Notes: a model not told the origin generated them from the sequence alone. Counted from the first letter of the stretch, positions 41,882 through 50,802 are shown. The stretch: 64,000 bases of DNA from Actinospica durhamensis (GCF_018139695.1 NZ_JAGSOG010000002.1:46941-110940); one strand, 5' to 3'. Numbers and translations are program-made.

Positions 41882-43024
41882 TCACGCGGCGAGCGGGGCG
41901 ACGATCGTCGGAGTGGTCGTCGCGGTACGCGTCGCGGCCGGGGCCGAGAGCAGCTCGCGGATCTCGCGGACGGCCTCGCGACCGGCGCGGTTGGCGCCGA
42001 CGGTGCTGGCCGAGGGGCCGTAGCCGACCAGGTGCAGGCGCGGTTCGAGCACGGCGCGGGTGCCGTCCACGGCGATGCCGCCGCCGGGGGCGCGCAGGTG
42101 GAGCGGGGCGAGGTGGTCCAGGGCGGCGCGCCAGCCGGTGCACCAGAGGATCACGTCCGCCTTGACGAAGCGGGGCGTGGACGACTGCGATCCCTTGTGT
42201 GCGCCGGCGTCGTCCCAGGCCACGCCGTCCGGGGTGATCCGGTCGAACATCGGGAGCCGGTCGAGTACCCCGTCCCGCCGGGCTTCGCGCACGGCGTCGG
42301 TGACAGGCAGGCCGGTGACGCTCACGACGCTCTGCGGCGTGAGCCCCGCGCGCACTCGGCGCTCGACCATCGCGACCACCTCGCGTCCGTACTCACGGGT
42401 GAACGGCTCCTCGCGGAACGCCGGCGGCCTGCGCGTCACCCAGGTCGTCGCGGCGCCGGCCTTGGCGAGTTCGGTGAGCAGTTGGAGCGCGGTGATGCCG
42501 CCGCCGACCACGACCACGCGCTTTCCCACGAACGGCTGCGGGCCGGGATAGTCCACGGCGTGCAGCTGGTGTCCGCGGAAGAGCTCGCGGCCGGGGTAGT
42601 ACGGCCAGAAGGGCCGCGTCCAGGCGCCGGTGGCGTTGATCACGGCGCGTGCGGCCCAGGTCCCCGCGTCGCTCTCGACCAGCAGCTGGTCCGCCGGCCC
42701 GGGGCGCACCGCCCGCACCGCGACCGGCCGGTGCACCGCGAGCTGGAACTCCCGCTCGAACCGGGCGAAGTAGCGCGGGATCGCGACCGCGGCCCGCTCC
42801 TGCCCGGACGGCGGGTCGAAGGCCATTCCGGGCAGGTCGAAGATGCCGTTCACGGTGTCCATGCGCAGCGTCGGCCAGCGGTGCTGCTACGCGCCGCCGG
42901 GCGCCCGGTCGCCGTCGAGGACCACGTAGCCGTCCTCGGGCTCGAAGCCGGCGCGCCGCAGGAAGTAGGCACTCGAGAGCCCGGCCTGACCGGCGCCGAT
43001 CACTACGACGTCGGTCGCCCTCAT
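41882..43024 (-). pseudogene. Flavin-containing monooxygenase broken by an in-frame TAG
   Basis: From ATG 43024 the frame encodes the FAD-binding start ATDVVVIGAGQAGLSSAYFL, reaches the conserved GGA-W-QHRW segment, and has TAG (42887-42889) exactly where Trp (TGG) is expected at codon 46. The same frame continues as QHRWPTLRMDTVNGIFDLPG through the NADP-binding VVVVGGGITALQLL to a normal end, 380 codons in all. A restart at ATG 42862 would lack the FAD site. It is either a recent nonsense mutation or a base-call error. Intact, it would oxygenate N or S atoms with FAD and NADPH; its place beside a sulfur locus is suggestive. Confidence 0.85.
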
Positions 43025-43082
43025 CTGTGCGTTCACTCCGGGTGGAACAACCGGGCGCCCCTGCTGCTTCCCGCCGGGCAGG

Positions 43083-44753
43083 TCAGGACCTGCGTCCGCC
43101 GGCCGAGAGCTGTCGGACGGCGGCGATCAGGGCGTCCACCTCGTCGTGCGTGTTGTAGAAGGCGAACGACGGCCTGACCGTGGCCTCGAGGCCGAAGCGG
43201 CGCAGGATCGGCTGCGCGCAGTGATGGCCCGCCCGCACCGCGATCCCGTGCCGGTTGAGCTCGGTGCCGACCTCCGCGGGCTGGTGGCCGTCGAGGACGA
43301 AGGAGACGATGCCCGCCTTCTCCGGCGCCGTGCCGATCAGCCGCAGGCCCGGGATGCGGCGCAGCCCCTCGGTCGCGTGCTCGACCAGCGTGTGCTCGTA
43401 GGCTGCGATGCCCGGCAGGCCGATCCGCTCGACGTACTCGATGGCCGCGGCCAGGCCCACCGCGTCGGCGATGTTCCCGGTGCCCGCCTCGAACCGCCCG
43501 GGCGGCGGCTGGAAGACGGAACGCTCCAGGGTGACGTCGACGATCATGTTGCCGCCGCCCTCCCACGGAGCCATCTCCTCGAGCGCCTCCCGCTTGCCGT
43601 AGAGCACCCCGATGCCGGTCGGCCCGAACAGCTTGTGGCCGGAGAACGCCAGGAAGTCCGCGTCCAGCGCCGTCACGTTCGTGGGCATGTGCGGCGCCGA
43701 CTGGGCCGCGTCGATCAGGACCCTGGCACCGGCCCGGTGTCCGAGCTCGATCACCTGCTTGACCGGCACCACGGTGCCGAGGGCGTTGGACACCTGCGTG
43801 ACGGAGACCAGCCTGGTGCGCTCGGAGAGCAGCGCGGCGTACTCCTCGAGCAGGATCTGGCCGCTCTCGTCCACCGGGATCACCTTGATCACGGCGCCGG
43901 TCCGCTCGGCCAGCAGCTGCCAGGGCACGATGTTGGCGTGGTGTTCGAGGTGGGAGATGACGATCTCGTCGCCGGCCCGGACGTGCCCGTTGCCCCAGGC
44001 GTTGGCCACCAGGTTGATCGCCTCGGTGGTGCCGCGCACGAACACGATCTCCTCGGCGCCGCCGGCTCCGAGGAACCGGGCGACCGTGCGCCGCGCGTGC
44101 TCGTAGGCGTCGGTGGCCCGCGCCGCCAGTTCGTGCGCGGCGCGGTGGATGTTGGAGTTCTCGTGCGAGTAGAACTCCACCAGCCGGTCGATCACCGCGT
44201 GCGGCTTCTGCGTGGTGGCGGCGTTGTCGAGCCAGATCAGGGGTCTGCCGTTGACCCGCTCGGTCAGGATCGGGAAGTCCCGCCGGACCGCGAGCACGTC
44301 GAACGGCGGATGCGGGTCGGGTGCGACGGACTGCTGTCGCGGCGGCTCGTGCACGAAGTAGTACGGGCTGCTCGGCGCCGCGGGCGGAACCGGAGATCCG
44401 GCGGGCGGGCCGGACTCGGTGAGGAAGTAGTAGGTACCGGTGCCGGGGGCCGCGGGGGGCGCGGCCGCCGGGATCGGCGCGAGCGGAAGCCGGGCCGCGG
44501 TGGGGCGGACCGGCGCGAACGGAAGCGTGGTCCGCGGCGGCGACGGAGGCGTGGCCGGAGGTAGGAAGGGGGCTGCGACCGGAGCGGCGGCCGGGGGCGC
44601 GACCGGCGGCGCGACCGGAGCCGCGGCCACCGGCGGCGTCATCGGCTGTCCCGGGACGGCGCGGAAGAACTCTCCGGCCAGGCGGCTGAGCGTGGCCTCG
44701 TCCGGGAGCCAGGACGGGGCCGCGCGGTCAGCGGTAGGTGGGGGAGTAGTCAT
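43083..44753 (-). CDS. Cysteine desulfurase, encapsulin cargo (Family 2A type)
   Basis: 556 residues from ATG 44753. Residues 150-556 are a SufS-like PLP enzyme: LDNAATTQKPHAVI, the PLP-lysine in FSGHKLFGPTGIGVLYG (about 371) and the active-site region RAGHHCAQP (about 509). The first 150 residues are Pro/Ala-rich and disordered, with WLPDEATLSRLAGEFFRAVPG at 15-35 and two repeats, TYYFLTESG and PYYFVHEPP (about 106 and 131). Such N-terminal extensions direct cysteine desulfurases into Family 2A encapsulins, and the shell gene lies directly upstream, overlapping by 26 bases. It releases sulfane sulfur from cysteine inside the shell for storage or delivery. Confidence 0.93.
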   Translation of the reverse strand: MTTPPPTADRAAPSWLPDEATLSRLAGEFFRAVPGQPMTPPVAAAPVAPPVAPPAAAPVAAPFLPPATPPSPPRTTLPFAPVRPTAARLPLAPIPAAAPPAAPGTGTYYFLTESGPPAGSPVPPAAPSSPYYFVHEPPRQQSVAPDPHPPFDVLAVRRDFPILTERVNGRPLIWLDNAATTQKPHAVIDRLVEFYSHENSNIHRAAHELAARATDAYEHARRTVARFLGAGGAEEIVFVRGTTEAINLVANAWGNGHVRAGDEIVISHLEHHANIVPWQLLAERTGAVIKVIPVDESGQILLEEYAALLSERTRLVSVTQVSNALGTVVPVKQVIELGHRAGARVLIDAAQSAPHMPTNVTALDADFLAFSGHKLFGPTGIGVLYGKREALEEMAPWEGGGNMIVDVTLERSVFQPPPGRFEAGTGNIADAVGLAAAIEYVERIGLPGIAAYEHTLVEHATEGLRRIPGLRLIGTAPEKAGIVSFVLDGHQPAEVGTELNRHGIAVRAGHHCAQPILRRFGLEATVRPSFAFYNTHDEVDALIAAVRQLSAGGRRS

Positions 44754-45666
44754 GGAACTTGTCCACTTCGACGTCGTCGAGTACGGCGAGCGCGTCCGGC
44801 GTGAGCACCGCGAGCGAGCAGTAGAGCGAGACCAGGTACGAGGCGATGGCGCTGCGGTCGATCTGCATGAACCGCACCGAGAGGCCGAGGCCCTGCTCGC
44901 CTTCCAGCGCCGGCTGGAACAGGCCGATCACGCCCTGGCGCGACTCGCCGGTGCGCATCAGCAGGATCTTGGTCTTGCCGTGCTCCAGCGGCACCTTGTC
45001 CGAGGGGATGATCGGCAGGCCGCGCCAGGTCAGGAACTGCGAGCCGAACAGGCTGACCGTCGCCGGCGGCACGCCGCGCCGGGTACATTCGCGGCCGAAC
45101 GCGGCGATGGCCTCGGGGTGGGTCAGGAAGAACGCGGGCTGCTTCCACACCTTGGCGATCAGCGCGTCGAGATCGTCCGGGGTGGGCGGCCCGGTCATGG
45201 TGGCGATCCGCTGGCGCGGCGCCGCGCTGGCGAGCAGCCCGTACTCCGGGCTGTTGATCAGCTCGCCCTCCTGGTGCTCCTTGACCGCCTCGATGGTCAG
45301 CCGCAACTGCTGGGCGACCTGGTCGTGCGGGCTGGAGTAGAGGTCGGAGACGCGGGTGTGCACGTCCAGGACGGTCTGGACCGCCTTGAGCCGGTACTCG
45401 CGCGGGTCGCGCTCGTAGTCGATGAACGTGTCGGCCAGCGGGGACTCGTCGTAGTTGTCGCACTTGATCTGCACCGACTCCGGGTGCACGACCTGGTTCA
45501 CCCGATAGATACCGGCCTCCACCGGCACCCAGGCCAGCAGGTGTACCAGCCAGCGCGGGGTGAGCGTGTCCATCTGCGGGACGCTCTTGGTGACGGTCGC
45601 CAGCGTCCGTGCCGCGTCGTCGCTGACCGACATCGAGTGTGAGGACTGATGCGCAGCCGTGGCCAC
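44728..45666 (-). CDS. Family 2A encapsulin shell protein
   Basis: 312 residues from GTG 45666, with GGAGG 8 bases upstream; an ATG five codons earlier overlaps that site and is less likely. The opening DDAARTLATVTKSVPQMDTLTPRWL and the GIYRVNQ, YERDPREYRLKAVQTVLDVH and FGSQFLTWRGLPIIPSDKVPL segments match the SrpI / major-membrane-protein-I family of HK97-fold shells. The protein assembles into a cytosolic compartment that encloses the cysteine desulfurase encoded next. A LysR gene is divergent. No cyclic-nucleotide-binding domain (the 2B hallmark) is present, so this is 2A. Confidence 0.93.
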   Translation of the reverse strand: MATAAHQSSHSMSVSDDAARTLATVTKSVPQMDTLTPRWLVHLLAWVPVEAGIYRVNQVVHPESVQIKCDNYDESPLADTFIDYERDPREYRLKAVQTVLDVHTRVSDLYSSPHDQVAQQLRLTIEAVKEHQEGELINSPEYGLLASAAPRQRIATMTGPPTPDDLDALIAKVWKQPAFFLTHPEAIAAFGRECTRRGVPPATVSLFGSQFLTWRGLPIIPSDKVPLEHGKTKILLMRTGESRQGVIGLFQPALEGEQGLGLSVRFMQIDRSAIASYLVSLYCSLAVLTPDALAVLDDVEVDKFHDYSPTYR

Positions 45667-45713
45667 GTGACATACCTCCATGTCCGTAGGGGGGCTCGAC
45701 CGGATCGTCGCAT

Positions 45714-45745
45714 GATCATTCGGCGGTGAGTATCAGAGATCATTC
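45714..45745. promoter_or_regulatory. Divergent encapsulin/LysR control site with paired GATCATTC repeats
   Basis: GATCATTC occurs at 45714-45721 and 45738-45745, 24 bases apart. Between them lies GATACT on the minus strand (45734-45729), a fair -10 box for the encapsulin gene, about 63 bases from its start. A regulator binding both repeats would control this promoter; the divergent LysR protein is the obvious candidate. Confidence 0.45.
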
Positions 45746-45851
45746 ACGCCGTACGGCCGGGCCGGGTGCCGTTTCCCAGACTGTCAGCCGACGTCGCAGG
45801 GGTCTAATGCACGATTTCGAGGCCGTCATCGATGCGGACTATGATTCGGGC

Positions 45852-46754
45852 ATGCTCGATCTGAGCCGCCTGCGGGTCCTGGTCGCGGTCTCCCGCGAGG
45901 GTTCGATCACCGCCGCCGCGGAGGCCCTGCACTATGCCCAGCCCTCGATCAGCCACCAGTTGGCCAAGCTCGAAGCAGAGGTCGGCGTTCCGCTGCTGCA
46001 GCGGATGGGCCGCGGCATCCGGCTCACCGACGCCGGACGGCTGCTCGTGCAGCGGGCCGAGGCGATCCTGGCCCAGGTCGAGTCCGTGCACGCGGAGATG
46101 GAGGAGCTGGCCGGGCTGCGGACCGGCCGGGCCCGGCTGGCCGCGTTCCCCTCGGCGCTGGCCACGCTCGTACCGCGGGTGGCCGCGCACGTCGCCGCCC
46201 GGCATCCCGCCGTCGAGCTCGCGCTGATCGAGGCCGAGCCCCCGGAGGCGCTCAGCGCCCTGCGCAACAACGAGGTCGACGTCGCCCTCGTGTTCGAGCA
46301 CGGAGAACCGCCGCAAGCCGACCGGCGCGACACCACGATGACCCCGCTGCTGGATGAGCCGCTCTACATGGTCACCCCGCCCGACGGCTCCTGGGACGAT
46401 CCCGCCTCGCAGCTGTCCACCTACGCCGGGGCGCGCTGGATCGCCGGCTGCCAGCGCTGCCGGGAGCACCTGGTCGCCGCCTGCGACCAGGCCGGCTTCG
46501 CGCCGCACATCGAGTTCGAGACCGACGACTACGTCGCGGTGCAGGCACTGGTCGCGGCCGGCCTCGGAGTCAGCCTGCTGCCCGGGCTCACGCTCGTGGC
46601 GAGCCGGAACCCGGGCGTGCGGCTGGACCGGATCGCCGGGCTGCGCCGCCAGGTGGTGGCCGCCGTCTACGGCCGCCCACCGGCGTCTCAGCCCGCTCAG
46701 ATGCTCCTCGACGCGCTCCGGGCCACGGTGGTGGAGCCGGAGTGGCCCTACTGA
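45852..46754 (+). CDS. LysR-family transcriptional regulator
   Basis: 300 residues from ATG 45852. The winged helix-turn-helix starts at residue 2 (LDLSRLRVLVAVSREGSITAAAEALHYAQPSISHQL), the family norm. An in-frame ATG 15 codons upstream (45807, with AGGGG close by) could add a short tail. The effector domain (about 90-290) contains a Cys pair in WIAGCQRCREH (about 195-205), which might sense thiols, though this is conjecture. It is divergent from the encapsulin/desulfurase operon and probably controls it, in keeping with LysR regulators of sulfur metabolism such as CysB. Confidence 0.92.
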   Translation: MLDLSRLRVLVAVSREGSITAAAEALHYAQPSISHQLAKLEAEVGVPLLQRMGRGIRLTDAGRLLVQRAEAILAQVESVHAEMEELAGLRTGRARLAAFPSALATLVPRVAAHVAARHPAVELALIEAEPPEALSALRNNEVDVALVFEHGEPPQADRRDTTMTPLLDEPLYMVTPPDGSWDDPASQLSTYAGARWIAGCQRCREHLVAACDQAGFAPHIEFETDDYVAVQALVAAGLGVSLLPGLTLVASRNPGVRLDRIAGLRRQVVAAVYGRPPASQPAQMLLDALRATVVEPEWPY

Positions 46755-46768
46755 TCGATGCCAGTAGC

Positions 46769-46787
46769 TCGGGCCTGGTGGGCCCGA
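46769..46787. terminator. Hairpin between convergent LysR and monooxygenase genes
   Basis: TCGGGCC/GGCCCGA 7-bp stem with a 5-base loop, 15 bases after the lysR stop. A short but plausible terminator. Confidence 0.45.
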
Positions 46788-46878
46788 TCGCCGCGTGCAA
46801 CGATCACACCCATGACCGACCCCTGGGACGGCATCGCCTGGTCGAGCCTCCCAGGAGATTGAAATCCATCCGGCCTGA

Positions 46879-48216
46879 CTAGCCGATGCCCTCCTGCTCG
46901 GAGACCGGCGGCAGCTCCAGGTGTTCGCGCAATGTGGTGCCCTGATATTCGGTCCGGTACACGCCGCGGTCCTGGAGTTCCGGCACCAGCTTGTCCACGA
47001 TGTCGGCCAGCGAGGACGGGACGAGGTACGGGGTGATGTTGAACCCGTCCACCGCGCGGGTGCGCACGTAGCGGGTCCACTCGTCGGCGATCTGGGCGGG
47101 GGTGCCGACGAAGGCCGGGTGGCCGGGGGAGACCTCCAGCGCGAGTTCGCGGATCGACAGGCCGCGTTCGTCGGCCAGTGCGCGCCACTTCTGGATCTGC
47201 GCCGCCTTTCCGGTGCGCTGCTCGATCGAGATGGTGCCGCGGGACGGGTCGAGCTCGCCCTCGCTCGGCTCGATGTCCGGCAGCGGGCCGTCCGGGTCGT
47301 ACGCGGACAGGTCGGTGCCCCAGTACTGCTCGAAGAACGCGATCGCGCGCGGCCCGGTCACCTGCTCCCGGCGCACCCAGGCGGCGCGTTCCCGCGCCTG
47401 CTCGGGCGTGTCGCCGAGCACGACCGACGCGCCCGGCAGGATGCGCAGCGAGTCGGGTGAGCGGCCGTAGCGGGCCAGCCGGGAGACCAGGTCGAGCTTG
47501 TACGCGACGGCCTTCGGGTACTGCGTGTTCGCGGAGAAGACCACGTCGGCGTGCCGGGCGGCGAGGTCGCGCCCGCCCTCCGAGTCGCCGGCCTGGAACA
47601 GCACCGGCCGGCCCTGTCGGCTCGGCGCCACGCCCGGCTCGGTGCGCAGCCGGACGAGGTCGGTCCGGTACTCCACCGCCGTGCCGGAGTCGCCGGCCGC
47701 CCACAGCTGCTTCGCGGCCTGGACGAACTGCCCGGCCCGCTCGTACCGGCGCTCGTGCGCGAGCCAGCCGCCGTGCCGGAAGTTCTCCCCGGTCCAGGCG
47801 TTGTCGGTGGTCACGATGTTCCAGCCGGCCCGGCCGTCGGAGAGCAGGTCGAGGCTGGCCAGGCGCCGGGCCAGGTCGGCCGGATAGTTGTAGGTGGTGT
47901 TCTGGGTGGCCACCAGGCCGATGTGGGAGGTGACCGCGGCGAGCGCGGACAGCTGGGTGATCGCGTCGGGCCGCCCGGCGACGTCGAGGTCGAACACGCG
48001 CCCCCGGTTCTCCCGCACCCGCAGCCCCTCGCCGAGGAAGAACGCGTCGAAAAGGCCGCGTTCGAGCAGCTGCGCGACCTCGACGAAGCTCTCGATCGCC
48101 GTGTGCGGCGCGGCGGAGGGGTCGGTCCAGATCAGCTGCGGGCCGACGCCGGTGAGGAAGACCCCCAGGTGGATCCGGGCGTGTGGATCGTAGAGTCCGG
48201 TGTCCGGCTCGGTCAT
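46879..48216 (-). CDS. FMN-dependent monooxygenase, NtaA/SnaA/DszA type
   Basis: 445 residues from ATG 48216. Characteristic features are IHLGVFLTGVG at the start, YNYPADLARRLASLDLLSDGRAGWNIVTT (about 106-134), the ENFRHGGWLAHERRYERAGQF region and FQAGDSEGGRDLAARHADVVF. This two-component flavin monooxygenase family uses reduced FMN from a separate reductase, and includes enzymes that attack sulfones, aminopolycarboxylates and other C-S or C-N bonds. Its ATG overlaps the TGA of the upstream LLM gene. In this sulfur island it probably desulfurises an organosulfur compound. Confidence 0.93.
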   Translation of the reverse strand: MTEPDTGLYDPHARIHLGVFLTGVGPQLIWTDPSAAPHTAIESFVEVAQLLERGLFDAFFLGEGLRVRENRGRVFDLDVAGRPDAITQLSALAAVTSHIGLVATQNTTYNYPADLARRLASLDLLSDGRAGWNIVTTDNAWTGENFRHGGWLAHERRYERAGQFVQAAKQLWAAGDSGTAVEYRTDLVRLRTEPGVAPSRQGRPVLFQAGDSEGGRDLAARHADVVFSANTQYPKAVAYKLDLVSRLARYGRSPDSLRILPGASVVLGDTPEQARERAAWVRREQVTGPRAIAFFEQYWGTDLSAYDPDGPLPDIEPSEGELDPSRGTISIEQRTGKAAQIQKWRALADERGLSIRELALEVSPGHPAFVGTPAQIADEWTRYVRTRAVDGFNITPYLVPSSLADIVDKLVPELQDRGVYRTEYQGTTLREHLELPPVSEQEGIG

Positions 48217-49172
48217 CGCTGAACTGCTCCTTCGCGGGCGAAACGGTTGGCCGGGCGGGGCAGGCCCAGCGTGGCGCGCAGGGTGTCTCCGGGGCGCGGG
48301 GCCGGGCGCAGCAGCCCTTCGGCGGCGAGCACGGGAAGCACCTGCTCGATCAGGACCGGCACGTCGGTGGCGGGGTCGGCCGGGCGCAGCCGCACGCCGT
48401 CGACCACCGCGGCCAGCGAGCGAAGCAGATCGACGAGCTTTGCGACGGCGTCCGGCTCTGCGAATCCGAAAGAGACCTCTGCGAAGGCCAGCGGGGCCCC
48501 GGCCTCCTTGGCCGCCCGCGCGCGTTCGCCGATCGCGGCCGCGTCGGCGCGCTCGATCAGCACCACGTCGGCCAGCTCGTCCAGCTCCAACGCGTCCGGG
48601 GCGAGCACGACGATCTGGCCCTGCAACGGCCGCGGCGTGATCAGCGGGCCCTTGACGGTGAACGACTCGCCGACGAAGTCGATGTGATGGACCTTGTCCG
48701 GGTCCAGGTAGCGGCCGGTGGCGGCGTCCTTGATCACCGCGTCGTCCTCCCACGAGTCCCACAGCGCACGGGCGACCGCGGTGACGTCGGCCAGCTCCTC
48801 GCGCAGCTGCTCGGGCGTGAGCGGGGCGGCGCCGATCGTGGCGCGCTCGTCCACGCCGTTGGCCGCGCCGACGATCCAGCCCGCGCGGCCGTGGCTGGCG
48901 TGGTCCAGCGCGGCCAGCTGGGTGGCCAGGTGGAAGGGCTCTGTCACGGTCGCGTGCAGCGTGGGGGCCAGGCCGATCCGGTCGGTCAGGCGCGAGACGA
49001 AGGCGGCGCGGGTGCCGGCCTCCGGCACTCCTTGGGCCAGCGGCCCGTCGGAGAAGGTGGCCAGGGCGAATCCGGCCTGCTCGGCCGCCGAGATCGCCGC
49101 GCGCAGGGAGTGCACGTCGCGGCCGTGCACGTCGAGCGCGAGATGCAGCGCGGCTACGGAGGGATCGTTCAT
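48213..49172 (-). CDS. LLM-class flavin-dependent oxidoreductase
   Basis: 319 residues from ATG 49172. A TIM-barrel luciferase-like protein: LHLALDVHG, then FSDGPL (about 41), LAPTLHATVTEPFHLATQLAALDHASHGRAGWIVGAANG (about 68-106) and a C-terminal VRLRPADPATDVPVLIEQVLPVL. It is shorter than its neighbours, like the SsuD/MsuD and F420-dependent branches. It is the middle of three LLM genes read leftward, coupled by four bases to the next. FMN versus F420 cannot be decided. Confidence 0.88.
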   Translation of the reverse strand: MNDPSVAALHLALDVHGRDVHSLRAAISAAEQAGFALATFSDGPLAQGVPEAGTRAAFVSRLTDRIGLAPTLHATVTEPFHLATQLAALDHASHGRAGWIVGAANGVDERATIGAAPLTPEQLREELADVTAVARALWDSWEDDAVIKDAATGRYLDPDKVHHIDFVGESFTVKGPLITPRPLQGQIVVLAPDALELDELADVVLIERADAAAIGERARAAKEAGAPLAFAEVSFGFAEPDAVAKLVDLLRSLAAVVDGVRLRPADPATDVPVLIEQVLPVLAAEGLLRPAPRPGDTLRATLGLPRPANRFAREGAVQR

Positions 49173-49232
49173 CTGCTCAGTGCTCCAAGTCGTGGGAGGT
49201 ACCGGTCGGAACGGGCGTCACGGCGGCGGGGG

Positions 49233-50525
49233 TCACGGCTCGAGCTCGAGGCCCAGGTTGGCCCGCAGCGTGCCGCCCTGGAAGTCGGCCGGGGCGACGA
49301 TGCCGCGCTTGCGCAGCTCGTGCAGCAGACCGTTGACGATCAGGTCGTGCAGGCGCGGATCGTCGAGCCCGTTGAGGGCGATCACGTCCAGCACGCCCGC
49401 CCGGAACCGCTCCTCGATGGCGTCCGCCAGCTGCTCGGGGGTGCCCACCTCGCTCCAGTGCCCGGTGTCCTGCGCCTCGATGATCAGCTCACGCAGCGTC
49501 AGGCCCTGGCGGGCGTACCGGGAGAAGATCTCCGCCCGGCCGCGGCGCGCGTTGATCGCGGCGATCTCGGGCAGCGCGCTCTCCGGCAGCGGCTTGTCCA
49601 AGGGCGCGTCCGACAGGTCGAGCGCGCCGCCCAGCATGTCGGCGACCAGCGCGCGGCCCTGCTCGTAGTCGATCGCCTCGATCCGCTCGTGCACCAGCCG
49701 GCGAGCCTCCTCCTCCGTCGCGCCGTACGTCGCGTGGAAGGAACTGAATATCAGTGGTACGCCACCGGGGCGGCCGAGTGCGGCGGCGCGGGCCTGGATG
49801 CGCGTCGTGTGCTCCCGGGCGATCTGCAGCGTCGGCAGCGAGGTGAAGACGATCTCGGCGTACCGGGCGCCGAGTTCGATCCCGGCCGCGGACTGCCCGG
49901 CCTGGATCAGCACCGGACGACGCTGCGGCAGCGGCGGGATGTTGAGCGGCCCGGCCACCGAGAAGTACCGGCCGGCGTGGTCGATCGGGGTGACGCGGGT
50001 GCGGTCGAGCACGGCCCGGCCGTCCGGGTCGAGGGTGAGCGCGCCGGGCTGCCAGCTGTCCCAGAGCGCGTGCACGACCTCGAGGGTCTCGGCGGCCCGG
50101 GCGTAGCGCTCCTCCGGGCTGGGCAGCGGCTCGGCCGAGAAGTTCTCCTCGCCGATCGAGGAGGTGACCAGGTTCCAGGCGGCCCGGCCGTTGCTGATGT
50201 GGTCCAGCGTGCCGAACATCCGGGCCAGGTTGAACGGATGGTGGAAGGTGGTGGAGACGGTGGCGATCAGCCCGATGTCCCGGGTGACCTGGCTCAGCGC
50301 GGCGACGTAGAGCAGCGGCTCCTGTGCCCCGATCGTGCCCTGGGCGCCGAAGCGCAGCAGGTCGGGCACGAACAGCGCGTCGAACCCGGCGTCCTCGGCC
50401 AGCGCCGCCACCCGGATCGCGGTGTCCAGGGTGGAGCGGCCCGGGTCGAGGGCGAGTTCGTAGACGCCGGGGCGGCCGCCGGCTCCGGTCACGGTTCGCA
50501 GGGTTCTGGGTCGCTTGGCGCTCAT
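49233..50525 (-). CDS. LLM-class flavin-dependent monooxygenase (NtaA/DszA type)
   Basis: 430 residues from ATG 50525, with GGAG upstream; longer in-frame forms begin in the leader region and are unlikely. Motifs are FDALFVPDLLRFG, TTFHHPFNLARMFGTLDHISNGRAAWNLVTS, and LIQAGQSAAGIELGARYAEIVFTS. It is the first structural gene after the leftward leader peptide (50725-50796), so its expression is probably set by cysteine supply. It likely cleaves a C-S bond of a sulfonate, sulfone or thioether imported by the divergent ABC system. Confidence 0.93.
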   Translation of the reverse strand: MSAKRPRTLRTVTGAGGRPGVYELALDPGRSTLDTAIRVAALAEDAGFDALFVPDLLRFGAQGTIGAQEPLLYVAALSQVTRDIGLIATVSTTFHHPFNLARMFGTLDHISNGRAAWNLVTSSIGEENFSAEPLPSPEERYARAAETLEVVHALWDSWQPGALTLDPDGRAVLDRTRVTPIDHAGRYFSVAGPLNIPPLPQRRPVLIQAGQSAAGIELGARYAEIVFTSLPTLQIAREHTTRIQARAAALGRPGGVPLIFSSFHATYGATEEEARRLVHERIEAIDYEQGRALVADMLGGALDLSDAPLDKPLPESALPEIAAINARRGRAEIFSRYARQGLTLRELIIEAQDTGHWSEVGTPEQLADAIEERFRAGVLDVIALNGLDDPRLHDLIVNGLLHELRKRGIVAPADFQGGTLRANLGLELEP

Positions 50526-50688
50526 GGCGGACTCCGGGGACGCCTCGGCGCCCCGGCGTGAGGCGGGGCGGTACGGATCGGTCTGGGTCGGGCGGGCGGC
50601 ACGGGCGCCGTGGACCCCGGCCGCGCGGAAGCCGGATGCCGGGGCGCGGGAGGCCGGGCCGCGGGCGAAGAAGGTGGCGTCTGAAGGC

Positions 50689-50705
50689 ACCGCACGGGGT
50701 GCGGT
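50689..50705 (-). promoter_or_regulatory. Hairpin after the leftward leader peptide
   Basis: ACCGCAC-GGG-GTGCGGT, a perfect 7-bp stem 19 bases after the leader-peptide stop. It is a candidate element for translation-coupled attenuation. Confidence 0.45.
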
Positions 50706-50724
50706 CAGGCGCGGACGGGTCTGG

Positions 50725-50796
50725 TCAGCGACAGGAACAGGACCACACGCGACCGAAGTCGATGTGGTCGCGGCTGGTCAGCGGAACCCGGAACAT
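50725..50796 (-). CDS. Cysteine-containing leader peptide of the monooxygenase operon
   Basis: A 23-codon open frame from ATG 50796 reads MFRVPLTSRDHIDFGRVWSC then SCR and stop. It fits the short actinobacterial leader-peptide pattern LTxRxxIDLxRVxxxLC found before sulfur-assimilation operons, with two Cys codons just before the stop. The predicted promoter puts the transcript start on or beside the ATG, so it would be leaderless. In mycobacteria, leaderless cysteine-rich short ORFs act as cysteine-responsive attenuators, and the same role is inferred here for the three downstream monooxygenase genes. Confidence 0.8.
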   Translation of the reverse strand: MFRVPLTSRDHIDFGRVWSCSCR

Positions 50797-50802
50797 GATC
50801 TG

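Noticed and set aside
42887..42889. TAG read through or recoded in the monooxygenase gene
   Set aside because: No stem-loop or other recoding signal was noted after it. A TGG to TAG change or base-call error is simpler.
45807..45851. Longer start of the LysR gene at ATG 45807
   Set aside because: Possible, since AGGGG lies just upstream, but it would put 15 extra residues before the helix-turn-helix that normally begins at residue 2-3. The start at 45852 is kept as the main call.
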